Source: Pseudomonadota bacterium
Lineage (GTDB): Bacteria > Myxococcota_A > Polyangia > Polyangiales > Polyangiaceae
Assembly (NCBI GenBank): GCA_023423895.1
Contig: JAFAER010000005.1
Span: 162,967 to 226,966, forward strand
Length of the DNA stretch: 64,000 nt
Reading direction: 5' to 3'
Shown here: one piece after another, positions 33,865 through 43,044 of the stretch
Position numbering within the stretch: the first letter of the stretch is position 1
Layout of the letters: every line of letters begins with the position of its first letter
Notes under the pieces: model-generated
Database searches by the model: none
Told to the model about the DNA's origin: nothing
The model's input: only the letters and a program-made list of their open reading frames with translations
Program-made: the position numbers and the translations under genes

Positions 33865-33936
33865 GGAGGCCGAGACCCGAGCCGCAAGAGCGATCCAGGG
33901 TCTTCGTTCGTCTCGCACCCTGATATGGTGCGCGCG

Positions 33937-36036
33937 ATGCCGCCCCTGAGCGGTAGCCGTCCTCATCCTCTCCTGATCTCCGCGGCGGCGCTGTTCGCGC
34001 TTGCTGGCAGCGCATGTTACCGCGTGCCCGCTGGCAAGAAAGCCGTTGCGGACGTGAGAATCGAGGGCGCCCCCGACGTCGACGACGAAGAGCTCCTCGA
34101 GCGCATCGCGACGCGGGAGAGCTCCCGCTTCCTCGGCCTGTTCGACGGGGTCGTCTACGAGTACGAGATCTTCGACCAGTACGCCCTCCGCCGCGACCTC
34201 CAGCGGATCGAGCGCTACCTCCGCGCCGAAGGCTTCTACGACGCACACGTCCACGCCGCCCGCGTCGAAGAGCGGAACGACAAGGTCTACGTCACGATCG
34301 CCGTCGACCAGGGGCCGCCCGTCCTCGTCGGCTCCGTTTCCATCGCCGAGAAGACGCCCGTCGACGAGAAGACGCGCCTCGCCATCCGCCGTGCGATCCA
34401 ATCCGTCCTCCCGATCGGCCGCCGGCTCGACGAAGAACGGTTCGCCACGTCCGAGACCGCCGCGCTGAAGGCGCTGACCGCGACCGGTCACGCAGCGGCG
34501 AAGGTCACCCGAGCCGCCGAGGTGGAGCTCGCGACGCATCGAGCCCGGCTCCTCTATACGGTCGACCCGGGGCCACTCGGCAAGTTCGGACCCGTGCGCT
34601 TCGAAGGCCTCGGCGAGCTCCCGGAGGGAACGATCCGCCGCCTCTTCGGGGTCGAGGAAGGCAAGCGTTACTCGAGCGACGACATCGACGAAGGTCGGCG
34701 CGCGTTGCTCGACCTCGGCGTCTTCGCGGCGATCGACATCGACCAGGACCTGTCCGAATACGAGCGCACGCAGACGGTCCCGATCACGGTGAAGGCGCAG
34801 CCCGCGAAGATCCGGGCTCTCCTCGTCGGCGGCGGTGTCGAGCTCGACCAGCTCAAGGCCGACATTCACACGCAGATCGGATGGCAGAACGGGAACTTCC
34901 TCGGCGGGCTTCGCAAACTCGACCTTCGCTACAAGCCGGGAATCGTCCTCTACCCCACGCGGTTCCCGGAGCTGTTGCCACCGACCGACCCGCTCTACGA
35001 GCACCGGATCACGGGGACCGTGAGGCAGCCCGCATTCGTCGAGCGGCTGACCACCGGATATGCCCGTGCAGAATACAACGTCTATCCCGTGCTCCTCCCC
35101 TTCCGTGAGGCACGGCCGAGCCTGGACGTGCTCGGTTATCACGAAGTCCGCGGCGAGATCGGCGCCGACCGCAAGTTCTGGGGCAAGCTCTTCGTCAGCC
35201 CGGAATACAACCTCCAGGCGAACTTCCCGTTCGACTACGTCGGACACATCGAGGGCGTCGACACCCTCGTCATCTCCTACGTCTCGCTGACGACCCACCT
35301 CGACCTCCGAGACAATCCCATCAAGCCCCGCCGCGGGATCTACGTCGGCAACGAGCTGCAGCTCGCAGGAGGGCCGCTCCAGGGCGTCGCCGACGACGTC
35401 CGGGTCCAGCCGGAGATCCGCGGGCTCATCCCGCTCCCGAAGAAGGTGACCCTCGCGCTCCGGGCTTCGGTCGGCTTTCTCTTCCCGTTCAACTACTCGA
35501 AATATTCGCAGATCAACTTCAGGACGCCTGGCATCTCGCGCGCGGAAGAGTCTGCGCGCGACTACCAGCTCCTCTTCTTCCGCGGGTTCTTCGGCGGCGG
35601 TCCGGCCTCGAACCGCGGTTATCCACTGCGAGGCATCGGCCCGCACGACTACATCCCGTACCTCAGCCCCGCCGGGCAATCGGTGGCGGGGATCTGTGAC
35701 CCCAACGATCAAGCCTGCCACCTGCCGACGGGGGGCCTCTCCTTGTGGGAGGCCAACGCGGAGGTTCGGTTCGTCGTGTCCGGCCCCTTCTCGACGGCCG
35801 TGTTCTGTGATGCGGGCGACGTCTCCCCGTTCTCGGTCGACTTGCGCTTCGACAGGCCGCATCTGTCCTGCGGGGCCGGAGCGCGCTACGACACACCCGT
35901 GGGACCCATCCGCTTCGACGTCGGCTATCGCATCCCGGGACTGCAGTTCCCGAAGGGATCGCCGTTCGACGTCGAGCCGACGCCGCTTCTGGGCTTGCCC
36001 GTCGCGATCGCGTTCGGCATCGGCGAAGCGTTCTAG
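33937..36036 (+). CDS. tamA: TamA-like Omp85 outer membrane assembly protein
   Basis: 699 residues from ATG 33937 (ATG 33925 possible). Signal sequence ends AGSAC at residues about 24-28, so the protein may be lipidated, which is unusual for Omp85 proteins. Residues about 35-300 hold POTRA domains (LFDGVVYEYEIFDQYALRRDL, YLRAEGFYDAHV, FGPVRFEGLGELPEGTIRRLF, YSSDDIDEGRRALLDLGVF). Residues about 300-699 are a 16-strand barrel with FFRGFFGGGPASNRGYPLRGIGP, which matches the (V/I)RG-(F/Y) loop of BamA/TamA, and PVGPIRFDVGYRIPG near the end. With TamB it helps insert outer membrane proteins or transport lipid. tamB follows after 41 bp. Confidence 0.88.
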   Translation: MPPLSGSRPHPLLISAAALFALAGSACYRVPAGKKAVADVRIEGAPDVDDEELLERIATRESSRFLGLFDGVVYEYEIFDQYALRRDLQRIERYLRAEGFYDAHVHAARVEERNDKVYVTIAVDQGPPVLVGSVSIAEKTPVDEKTRLAIRRAIQSVLPIGRRLDEERFATSETAALKALTATGHAAAKVTRAAEVELATHRARLLYTVDPGPLGKFGPVRFEGLGELPEGTIRRLFGVEEGKRYSSDDIDEGRRALLDLGVFAAIDIDQDLSEYERTQTVPITVKAQPAKIRALLVGGGVELDQLKADIHTQIGWQNGNFLGGLRKLDLRYKPGIVLYPTRFPELLPPTDPLYEHRITGTVRQPAFVERLTTGYARAEYNVYPVLLPFREARPSLDVLGYHEVRGEIGADRKFWGKLFVSPEYNLQANFPFDYVGHIEGVDTLVISYVSLTTHLDLRDNPIKPRRGIYVGNELQLAGGPLQGVADDVRVQPEIRGLIPLPKKVTLALRASVGFLFPFNYSKYSQINFRTPGISRAEESARDYQLLFFRGFFGGGPASNRGYPLRGIGPHDYIPYLSPAGQSVAGICDPNDQACHLPTGGLSLWEANAEVRFVVSGPFSTAVFCDAGDVSPFSVDLRFDRPHLSCGAGARYDTPVGPIRFDVGYRIPGLQFPKGSPFDVEPTPLLGLPVAIAFGIGEAF

Positions 36037-36077
36037 AAGATGACAGGCTCCGTCCACATTCTGCTGGAGAGCGTGTA

Positions 36078-39000
36078 GTGCGAAGACGCGCCGTCCTCGC
36101 GCTCGCTCTCGCGCACGGAGCCGGAAGCATCGGGTTCCTCGCGACGTTCACGGGGTCGCTCGTTCTCGGTCTGACGCTGCACGCGAACCTGCCAGCCGTC
36201 CGCCGGCTCGCGACGACGATCGGCAACGACGTCACCGCCGACCTCTTCCAGGGCAAGCTCGTGATCGGCCATATCGAGTCGCTCTCGATCGGGACGACAT
36301 CGCGGGTGCACGTGACCGAAGCCGAGGTCATCGATCCCGACGGCGCGCGTGTGATCGTCGCGAAGGACGTCGAAGCTTCGATCGATCTCGCTCGCCTGCT
36401 CTCGTCGCTCGCGAAGACGGGTGTACCAGACGTCGAGCTCGAGAGCGTTCGCGTCGGCGAGGCCGAGGTGATCCTCGACGTCGACGCGGCGGGCGCTCCG
36501 AAGATCAAGCGCGCCTTCGCCTCGCGCCCGGTGCCGGCGTCTCCGACCTTTCCTCTGCCGACGCGCCCCACGCCGCCACCGCCGGTCCAAGAGCCCCGCG
36601 TGCGGATCGGACGCGTGCACCTGGCTCATGCTCACGTGCACGGAGACGTCGTGCCGCCTTCGCTCGACGGTGACGTCGACGAGCTCGACGGGCGTTTCAC
36701 TCTCGAAGACGGCGTCGCGCACGTCACGGTCGACAAGGGACGCACGGAGCTGCGCTCGCCGCGGTTGCCCAACCAGAAGGCGCCCGTCATCGGTAGCGTG
36801 ATGGGTGAGCTCGGCGTCGACCTCGCGACGTCGACGTTGAAGGGTCACGCAAGCCTCGACGGCTCGTGTGGCGGCACCGGCATGGGCATAGGCGTTCCCG
36901 TAGTCGCGCGCGCCAGCATCGACGGCGAGAAGGTCGAGGCAACGGTCGACGTCGCAGCGACCGAGCCGGCGGCGATCGCGACGGCCTTCTCCGGGATACC
37001 GGTGACGAAAGCGGTCGAGCTGCATGCCCATGCGCAGGGCAAGCTGCCGACCATCGGCGTGGATGCACGCGTCCGGACCGGCGAGACGACGGCAGACGTG
37101 AAGGGCGAGCTCGACCTCCGCGAAGGGAATGCCTTCAAGCTCGAGGTCGATGCCGCGCACGTCGACGCTCGGACCTTCGGAGCGGACCTCGCCACCGACG
37201 TCTCCGGCAAGGTCACGGCCGAAGGCACGCTGTCCGGGGCCGCAGGTCCGCTCGGCACCTTCCGCGTCGTGACCGCGGAGGGGAGCGTCGGAGGCGAGTC
37301 GATTCCCGGCGCCACGGTCGAAGGTCGATTCGAGTCGCCGACCATCACGGCAGTGGTGCGCGCGCGTGAGCCAGGCGTCGAGGCGAATGCGAAGGTCAGC
37401 TTCGACGTCACCTCCAGCGTCGCGACCTTCGATCTGCAGGCGCGGTCGGACTCCCTTCGCGCGCTCGCGCGGGCGCCGAACCGCGTGCACGGCGCTGCAT
37501 CGGCGCGCGCGCAGGGCAAGATCGACCTCGCGCGAGGCACCGTCTTCGCGACGACGACCGCATCCGCGGACGATTTCCGCGCGAGCTCGTTCTCCGCCCG
37601 TCACGTGACGGCGAGCGGTACGCTGAGCGGCCCGCTCACGACCCCGGTGCTCGATCTCGGCTTCGCGGGCATCGGCATGAAGCTGCAGGCGAACGGCAAG
37701 GAGCCGCTCGTCTATCCGCGCGCGTCCGGCCACGCGAAGGTCGCGCTCGCCCCCTCTCCTCACGTGGTGGATGCGTCGATCGACGTCGCGCAGCCCGATG
37801 ACGAAGGGAACGTCACCGCATCGGCGAAGACCATTCGCATCCAGAACGGCGTCGTCGAGGCGCGTGGCCTGCGCATCACCGGGCTCGGCGAGCCGCTCGA
37901 GCTCGACGCACGCGTGGGCGGCGGCGGCTGGAACGTCCGTGCGAAGAGCGCCGGCGTCGACCTCCACCGAGCCGCGCAGCTCACCGGGATCAAGGAGCTC
38001 GAGCTGGCGCCCGAAGGGACGCGTGCCGTGCTCGATGTCGAGCTCCACGAACACGCGCGCGGCACCGACGGCCACATCGACCTCGTCGTGCGCAGCGAAA
38101 AAGGCCTGACGGGTGACGGCGAGCTCGTCGCCGAGGTCCACGCGACGATGACCCGCGGCAAGCTGGTCGGCACCGGCAAGATCGCCGCCGAGGGCTTCGG
38201 TCAGATCGAGATGACGCATGTCGACCTCGACGTGCCGGGCCGTCTCGGGTCGGCGTCTCTCCGGCGGAGCACCGGCGTCGTCGAGCTGCGAGGCGCCGTC
38301 GATCTCTCGCAAGGCGCTGCGCTCTTCGGCGGCGAGCACATCGAACGCGTCGCCGGCACCGGATCGTTCGAGGCGCGCATCGAGCGGGGCGATCCGAGCG
38401 CATTGCCGACGGTCCGAGCGACGATGCGAACGGAGGGCCTGGAGGTCGCTTTCGCGAACGCCTCGCATTCGCGAACCTTCGAGGTGTCGGGCGTCGATCT
38501 GCTCACGCACGTGGCATGGGACGGACGAACCGACGACACCGAGGTCTCCGTCTTGTCGTGGGATCGGCACGGCCTGCTCGGAAACGCCGGCATGAAGGCG
38601 AAGATCCCCGTGGCGGCGTGGATGACGGGAACGAAGCCGCTGAACGCGGATGCCATCGGACAGCTCCACGTCGCCGCCGTGGCCGACGTTCCGCGTCGCG
38701 ACGTCTCCGAGCTGCCCCCGTTCCTCGGAGCGCCCGATCTGCGCGGGAAGATCGACACCCACGTCGAGCTCTCCGGGCTGCTCGCCCGCCCGAGCGTTCT
38801 CGTGAGCGCAAAGGCCGTGAACATACGGCCCGACCGCCGGCGCATGCCTGGGCAAACGGGGCAAGCGACGTTCCAACCTCTCGACGGGACGCTCGAGGCG
38901 CGCTGGGACGGAGAGCGCGCGGCGGTCACGTTCGCGATCGACGAGCGCGAGCGGCGCGCGCGAGCGCAGCCGGTTCGCGCGGCCGCCGCTTCACGCTTGC

Positions 39001-40817
39001 AGCCGACACGCAGGCAGCCCGGCCATGTGAGGGGGCTCGTCCTGATGACCGACGTCCGGATGCGTGACCTGCTCGAAGGTAAGTCGCCCGCGCAGCTCCC
39101 CTGGCTCGCCTCGGCGGAGCTCGAGGTCCAGAACCTCGCGCTCGCCTCGATGCCGTTCGCGAACGGGACCACGGGCGTCGTCACCGGGCGGGCGCGCGTG
39201 ACTGACCTGAACCGCGACCCGTCCTTCGAAGCGACGATGCACGTCGACGGTTTCGGCGCCGGAGGTGCCCGCGTGCAGAACCTCGACGTCACTGCCGGCG
39301 GTCGCGATCGCTCGCTCTTCGCGCACGCGTCGATTCGAGACGAGCAGGGAACCGAGAAGACGCAGGGCACCTTGCAGGTCGCGTCGAAGAGCCTGCGCAT
39401 GAAAGGCGTGACGTTCGGCTGGGACCCTTCCGCCCAGACCCGCATCGACTACGCGATCCAGAACGGCCGGCTCGGGCTCATCGCGCCGTTCGTGAAGGGA
39501 GCCGTCTCGGAGATCGACGGGCGCGTCGACGGCGCCGGGAACGTGACGCTCGACGAGACCTCGCAGGTGTTCGAGGGAGGTCTCGCACTCCAGAATGGCA
39601 GGCTCTACGTCAACATCCTCGGAGAGGAGATCTCCTCGCTCACCGGCACGGTGAAGTTCGACCGAACCGGCGTCTTCCGGATCGACGAAGCCACCGGAAA
39701 GATGGGCTCCGGCGAGTTCCGCGCGTCTGCGAACGGCCGAATGAAAGGCCTGCTCTTCATGGGCGGCGAGGCGACCATCATCGCGACGAAGGACGGCATC
39801 CCGATCAGCGCGGAAGGCGCGACGTTCGCCGAGGCCACCGGCGAAGTGAAGCTCTCCGCGACGATGTCCGAGGACCGGAGCACGATGCTCGTCGATGTGA
39901 ACGTCCCACGAGCTGACGTGAAGCTCCCCGACCGCGACGTGCAGACGCTCCAGGCGCTCGATCCGGATCCGACGATCGCCATCGGCGTTCGCCGGGGCGG
40001 AAAGCTCGACACCACCGCAGTGCGCAAGCACCGCGGCGGCACCGGCAAGCAGACGGGGCTGACCAAAGCCGACGGCTCGAGCCTCGTGGCGCGGCTGAAC
40101 GTGGACCTCGGAAATTCGGTTCACCTCGAGGGCCGTGGCATCGACGTCTCGCTCGGCGGTCGCACGGTCGTCCAGGTCGCCGACGAGCTGCAGGTCACGG
40201 GCCGCATCGATCTCCGCGGCGGGACCATCGAGGTCCACGGACGCAGCTTCACCGTCGATCGCGGCACCGTCACCTTCCCGGAAGGCGGCGATCCCGGCAA
40301 CCCGACGATCGTCGCCGCCGCGTACTGGGACTCGCCCGACCGAACGCGCGTCTGGGTCGAGATCACCGGGCCGCTCAAGGGCGGCACGATCGCCCTCCGA
40401 TCCGAGCCGCCCTATTCGCCGAACGAGATCCTCAGCGTGCTCCTGTTCGGTCGTCCCGATCCGAACATGGCCGCGGCCGGCGCCTCATCCGGAAAGTCCG
40501 ACTCGGGTGCAACCGCGGTGGGAACGGGCTTCATCGCGGCGGACATCAACCGAGCGCTCTCCGAGCTCGACGAAAACCTCGACGTCGAGACCGACACGTT
40601 GAGCGGCAACCGCACTCGAACGAAGCTCGGACGCAGCTTCTTCGACCGCCGCCTCAAGGTGCAAATAGGCTACGCGCCCGGCAGGACCACGTACCGCGAG
40701 CCGGACACGACGTACGTGTTCTTGAACTGGCAGTTCATCCCGAAGTGGTCGCTCGTGGCGACGCGCGGCGATCGCGGCACGTCGATCCTCGACGTGTTGT
40801 TCCAGCACCGATACTGA
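36078..40817 (+). CDS. tamB: TamB-like translocation and assembly module protein
   Basis: 1579 residues from GTG 36078. One N-terminal membrane helix (residues about 12-34), then a very long repetitive beta region (AsmA/DUF490-like bridging domain). The conserved TamB C-terminus is clear: IDLRGGTIEVHGRSFTVDRG, FPEGGDPGNPTIVAAAYWD, SEPPYSPNEILSVLLFGR, ending ISVL-type strand FLNWQFIPKWSLVATRGDRG. It spans the periplasm between inner membrane and TamA and is thought to conduct phospholipid or outer membrane proteins. Residues about 960-990 are Arg/Ala/Pro-rich and less like the rest. Confidence 0.92.
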   Translation: MRRRAVLALALAHGAGSIGFLATFTGSLVLGLTLHANLPAVRRLATTIGNDVTADLFQGKLVIGHIESLSIGTTSRVHVTEAEVIDPDGARVIVAKDVEASIDLARLLSSLAKTGVPDVELESVRVGEAEVILDVDAAGAPKIKRAFASRPVPASPTFPLPTRPTPPPPVQEPRVRIGRVHLAHAHVHGDVVPPSLDGDVDELDGRFTLEDGVAHVTVDKGRTELRSPRLPNQKAPVIGSVMGELGVDLATSTLKGHASLDGSCGGTGMGIGVPVVARASIDGEKVEATVDVAATEPAAIATAFSGIPVTKAVELHAHAQGKLPTIGVDARVRTGETTADVKGELDLREGNAFKLEVDAAHVDARTFGADLATDVSGKVTAEGTLSGAAGPLGTFRVVTAEGSVGGESIPGATVEGRFESPTITAVVRAREPGVEANAKVSFDVTSSVATFDLQARSDSLRALARAPNRVHGAASARAQGKIDLARGTVFATTTASADDFRASSFSARHVTASGTLSGPLTTPVLDLGFAGIGMKLQANGKEPLVYPRASGHAKVALAPSPHVVDASIDVAQPDDEGNVTASAKTIRIQNGVVEARGLRITGLGEPLELDARVGGGGWNVRAKSAGVDLHRAAQLTGIKELELAPEGTRAVLDVELHEHARGTDGHIDLVVRSEKGLTGDGELVAEVHATMTRGKLVGTGKIAAEGFGQIEMTHVDLDVPGRLGSASLRRSTGVVELRGAVDLSQGAALFGGEHIERVAGTGSFEARIERGDPSALPTVRATMRTEGLEVAFANASHSRTFEVSGVDLLTHVAWDGRTDDTEVSVLSWDRHGLLGNAGMKAKIPVAAWMTGTKPLNADAIGQLHVAAVADVPRRDVSELPPFLGAPDLRGKIDTHVELSGLLARPSVLVSAKAVNIRPDRRRMPGQTGQATFQPLDGTLEARWDGERAAVTFAIDERERRARAQPVRAAAASRLQPTRRQPGHVRGLVLMTDVRMRDLLEGKSPAQLPWLASAELEVQNLALASMPFANGTTGVVTGRARVTDLNRDPSFEATMHVDGFGAGGARVQNLDVTAGGRDRSLFAHASIRDEQGTEKTQGTLQVASKSLRMKGVTFGWDPSAQTRIDYAIQNGRLGLIAPFVKGAVSEIDGRVDGAGNVTLDETSQVFEGGLALQNGRLYVNILGEEISSLTGTVKFDRTGVFRIDEATGKMGSGEFRASANGRMKGLLFMGGEATIIATKDGIPISAEGATFAEATGEVKLSATMSEDRSTMLVDVNVPRADVKLPDRDVQTLQALDPDPTIAIGVRRGGKLDTTAVRKHRGGTGKQTGLTKADGSSLVARLNVDLGNSVHLEGRGIDVSLGGRTVVQVADELQVTGRIDLRGGTIEVHGRSFTVDRGTVTFPEGGDPGNPTIVAAAYWDSPDRTRVWVEITGPLKGGTIALRSEPPYSPNEILSVLLFGRPDPNMAAAGASSGKSDSGATAVGTGFIAADINRALSELDENLDVETDTLSGNRTRTKLGRSFFDRRLKVQIGYAPGRTTYREPDTTYVFLNWQFIPKWSLVATRGDRGTSILDVLFQHRY

Positions 40818-40819
40818 CG

Positions 40820-41284
40820 TCAGCCGCCGTCCGCAGCGCCACCTTCGGCGGCTACCCACTTGTCGACGGCGGCGCGCTGCTCCGTCGTGAGCGCAGGACC
40901 GGTGTGCAGTCCCTTCGTCACGAAGAGGCTGTTCGGCAGGTGATAGCTCCGCTCCTTGAAGAGCGGGTAGGTCGCGCTCGCGTCGGCGCCGAAGAAGATC
41001 GCCGCGCCGCCGGTGCCGGGGAGATGGCATGCGCCGCAGGCCTGGCTCACTTGCGGGTAGACGTCGCTGACGAACACCGGGTTGACCGTGGCTGGAGTCG
41101 TGCCCGTGCTCGACGGCGCTGGCGAAGGATTGTTGGAGCTCGAGCCTCCGGACGCCGAGGCTCCGCTCGAAGGACGCTCGGAGAACGTGATGATCCCTTC
41201 CGAAGGTCCGCTGCACCCGATGACCATCACCCCAGCCGTGACGGCGAGGGCGAGGCCCATCAGGACGGCGCGAGGATCCTTCAT
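40820..41284 (-). CDS. Lipoprotein with single CxxCH haem motif
   Basis: 154 residues from ATG 41284 with GGGGAC upstream. Lipobox MVIGC (Cys about 24), then a Ser/Gly/Pro-rich linker of ~45 residues. The C-terminal domain has one haem c motif, CGACH, followed by LPGTGGAAIFFG, and ends EQRAAVDKWVAAEGG, as in small cytochrome c or cytochrome-c-like binding proteins. The residues after the lipobox (GPSEGIITFSER) are similar to those in the next gene (DPGAITFAER), so the two are related. Same strand, 16 bp apart, one operon. Role probably in periplasmic or surface electron transfer, by inference. Confidence 0.75.
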   Translation of the reverse strand: MKDPRAVLMGLALAVTAGVMVIGCSGPSEGIITFSERPSSGASASGGSSSNNPSPAPSSTGTTPATVNPVFVSDVYPQVSQACGACHLPGTGGAAIFFGADASATYPLFKERSYHLPNSLFVTKGLHTGPALTTEQRAAVDKWVAAEGGAADGG

Positions 41285-41300
41285 GTTCGTCCCCCGCGCC

Positions 41301-41957
41301 TCAGAGCGCGTAGACCTTCCCGGTGGCCGCCGTGCCGTGGCAGTTCGCGCGGTTCGCGTTGCATCCGCTGTCTTCCGGCTGGAGCGGCGTGGCCATGAAC
41401 ATGGTCCGGCCGCCTTCTTTACGAACGCCGACCTTGCTGCCAGCGGGGATCGTGGTGCCGGCCTTCTCGAGCCAGAAGTTGCCGTTCGGGTCCGTGTACG
41501 CGTTGCCGATGTCCTCACCGTTCGGTCCCACGATCTTGATCTCGGCCTTGGGCACGGTCTGGCCGCCCTGCGCCGTCGAGTAGACGGTCCCGCCGAAGAC
41601 CCACGGCTTCGCGGCGGCAACCCCACCCTCGACGTGGCATCCGTCACGGCAGTCCTTGCCCTCGACCGTGTTCGCGTGGGCGTCGTTCGCGTCGTTCGCG
41701 GTCACCCCGGGATCTTCGTAAGCGAACGGGGTCGAGCCAAAGATGGGGTCGGGCGGCGTGGCGGTGCCCGAATCGCCGTCCCCCGATGTGCCACTCGTGC
41801 CGCTCGTGCCGCTCGAGCCCTGGGGCTCCCCCGTCCCCTGAGTCGAACGCTCCGCAAAGGTGATGGCTCCCGGATCCGGGGCCGTGCACGCCGTCGAGGA
41901 GGCGACAGCCCCCGCTCCGACGACCGCGCCAATGAGGAGAACACCGCGATAGTCCAT
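41301..41957 (-). CDS. Lipoprotein with CH motifs and beta domain, paired with cytochrome-like gene
   Basis: 218 residues from ATG 41957. Lipoprotein-like signal ending SSTAC, then TAPDPGAITFAER, close to its neighbour's N-terminus. (GTS)n linker near 50-60. Two cysteine-histidine motifs of atypical spacing: CRDGCH (CxxxCH) near 103-108 and CNANRANCH (Cx6CH) near 200. Between them is a carboxypeptidase-regulatory-like beta sandwich (KAEIKIVGPNGEDIGNAYTDPNGNFWLE). Haem attachment at CxxxCH or Cx6CH is not standard, so haem or other metal binding is uncertain. First gene of a two-gene operon with 40820-41284. Confidence 0.7.
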   Translation of the reverse strand: MDYRGVLLIGAVVGAGAVASSTACTAPDPGAITFAERSTQGTGEPQGSSGTSGTSGTSGDGDSGTATPPDPIFGSTPFAYEDPGVTANDANDAHANTVEGKDCRDGCHVEGGVAAAKPWVFGGTVYSTAQGGQTVPKAEIKIVGPNGEDIGNAYTDPNGNFWLEKAGTTIPAGSKVGVRKEGGRTMFMATPLQPEDSGCNANRANCHGTAATGKVYAL

Positions 41958-42420
41958 TGATCCTCCGCCGCAAAATGACCGAAAGCGCCTCGCTTCGTGA
42001 GGTGTCCGGCCTGCAGCCACGGGGAGCCGCCGAGCGACTCGTGAGCGGTTCATCTGCAAACCGCGCGCCCCTGAGTTCATCATCAGGTCGGCCTTCCGAC
42101 AAGGCAGCCGGCGACCGTCCGGAAGAGCTCATACGGCGCCGCGTTGCCCTTCTCTGCCCTTCCCGCCTCCGCGCGTGTCTTCTCCGCCAGTTCCGCTAGT
42201 TTCGCTTGCGTCTGAGAGCGGACGCGGCGCCCGCCTCGCGCAGTGCTTTACAAATGCTCGTGCGCGCGTATAGTGCCGCGTCCCACGCCCTGGAGCGAGC
42301 GACGAATCCGAGCTTTTTCGAGAGCTTGAGCTTCGCCGGCCCGGTCCTCGGCAGGGCAACCCCGCCGCCGCGGTCTCTGGCACAGAGCACGAGGCTCGCA
42401 CGGCTCACGAAGAGGGATCC
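41958..42420. other. Divergent regulatory region upstream of rplU
   Basis: 463 bp with no gene. The right part contains the rplU promoter at 42247-42274 and a ~145-nt leader. The leader holds a partly self-complementary stretch (CGAGCTTTTTCGAGAGCTTGAGC region near 42309-42331) that could act in L21 autoregulation. The left part should contain the promoter of the 41301-41957 lipoprotein gene but shows no clear boxes. Confidence 0.6.
42247..42274 (+). promoter_or_regulatory. Sigma-70-type promoter of rplU-rpmA
   Basis: TTTACA at 42247-42252, 16-nt spacer, TATAGT at 42269-42274; five of six matches in each box. It is the best promoter-like site before rplU. Predicted transcript start is about 42281, giving a ~140-nt 5' leader. 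Confidence 0.65.
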
Positions 42421-42732
42421 ATGTACGCGGTCATCAAAACGGGCGGAAAGCAGTATCGAGTGGCTCAGGGCGATCGGCTTCGGGTCGAGAAGCTCGCGGG
42501 CAACGTCGGCGACACCGTGACCCTCGGCGAGGTTCTCCTCGTCGGCAGCGGCGACGGCGTGAAGGTCGGCGCTCCCATGGTCGGCGGCGCCAAGGTCGAG
42601 GCGAAGATCGTCGCCCAGGACCGTTCGCCGAAGGTCATCATCTTCAAGTTCCGCCGCCGCAAGAACTACCGCAGGAAGACCGGTCATCGTCAGCCGTTCA
42701 CGGCGCTCGAGATCACCGGCATCACCGGCTGA
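42421..42732 (+). CDS. rplU: 50S ribosomal protein L21
   Basis: 103 residues, normal length. MYAVIKTGGKQYRVAQGDRLRVEKL and KVIIFKFRRRKNYRRKTGHRQPFTALEI are diagnostic. Binds 23S rRNA in the large subunit. ATG start after GAAGAGGG. First gene of the rplU-rpmA pair; no obgE follows, unlike the common arrangement. Confidence 0.98.
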   Translation: MYAVIKTGGKQYRVAQGDRLRVEKLAGNVGDTVTLGEVLLVGSGDGVKVGAPMVGGAKVEAKIVAQDRSPKVIIFKFRRRKNYRRKTGHRQPFTALEITGITG

Positions 42733-42750
42733 AGCAGGAGGAGAAGGACC

Positions 42751-43011
42751 ATGGCTCACAAAAAAGGCGCAGGCAGCACGCGCAACGGTCGCGACTCCAA
42801 TTCGCAGCGCCGTGGCGTGAAGGTGTACGGCGGCGAGACCGTCCGTGCAGGCAACATCCTCGTCCGCCAGGTCGGCGAGACGATCGCGGCCGGCAAGAAC
42901 GTCGGGCTCGGCAAGGACTTCACCGTCTTCGCGCTCATCGACGGCGTCGTGAAGTACGAGTGGGCGACGAAGGACAAGAAGAAGGTCTCCGTCTACGCCG
43001 CGGCGTCCTGA
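42751..43011 (+). CDS. rpmA: 50S ribosomal protein L27
   Basis: 86 residues. MAHKKGAGSTRNGRDSNSQR, GVKVYGGETVRAGNILVRQ and DFTVFALIDGVVKYEW are typical. N-terminus reaches the peptidyl transferase centre; no N-terminal cleavage extension is present. ATG start with AGGAGGAG 6 nt upstream. 18 bp after rplU. Confidence 0.98.
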   Translation: MAHKKGAGSTRNGRDSNSQRRGVKVYGGETVRAGNILVRQVGETIAAGKNVGLGKDFTVFALIDGVVKYEWATKDKKKVSVYAAAS

Positions 43012-43044
43012 TCCTGGCAAAGGATCACGGGGCTCGCGAGGAAC

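Noticed and set aside
33319..36057. Very long minus-strand open frame opposite tamA
   Set aside because: Antisense shadow typical of GC-rich coding DNA. Only its end, 33319-33864, has protein features (lipobox, Trp/Tyr repeats).
36033..38876. 947-codon open frame antisense to tamB
   Set aside because: Lacks domains and codon preference; tamB on the plus strand is clearly coding.
38940..39060. Possible pair of compensating frameshifts in tamB
   Set aside because: This stretch is Arg/Ala-rich in the tamB frame and another frame looks briefly better, but the main frame is open and TamB regions vary strongly. No evidence for an error.
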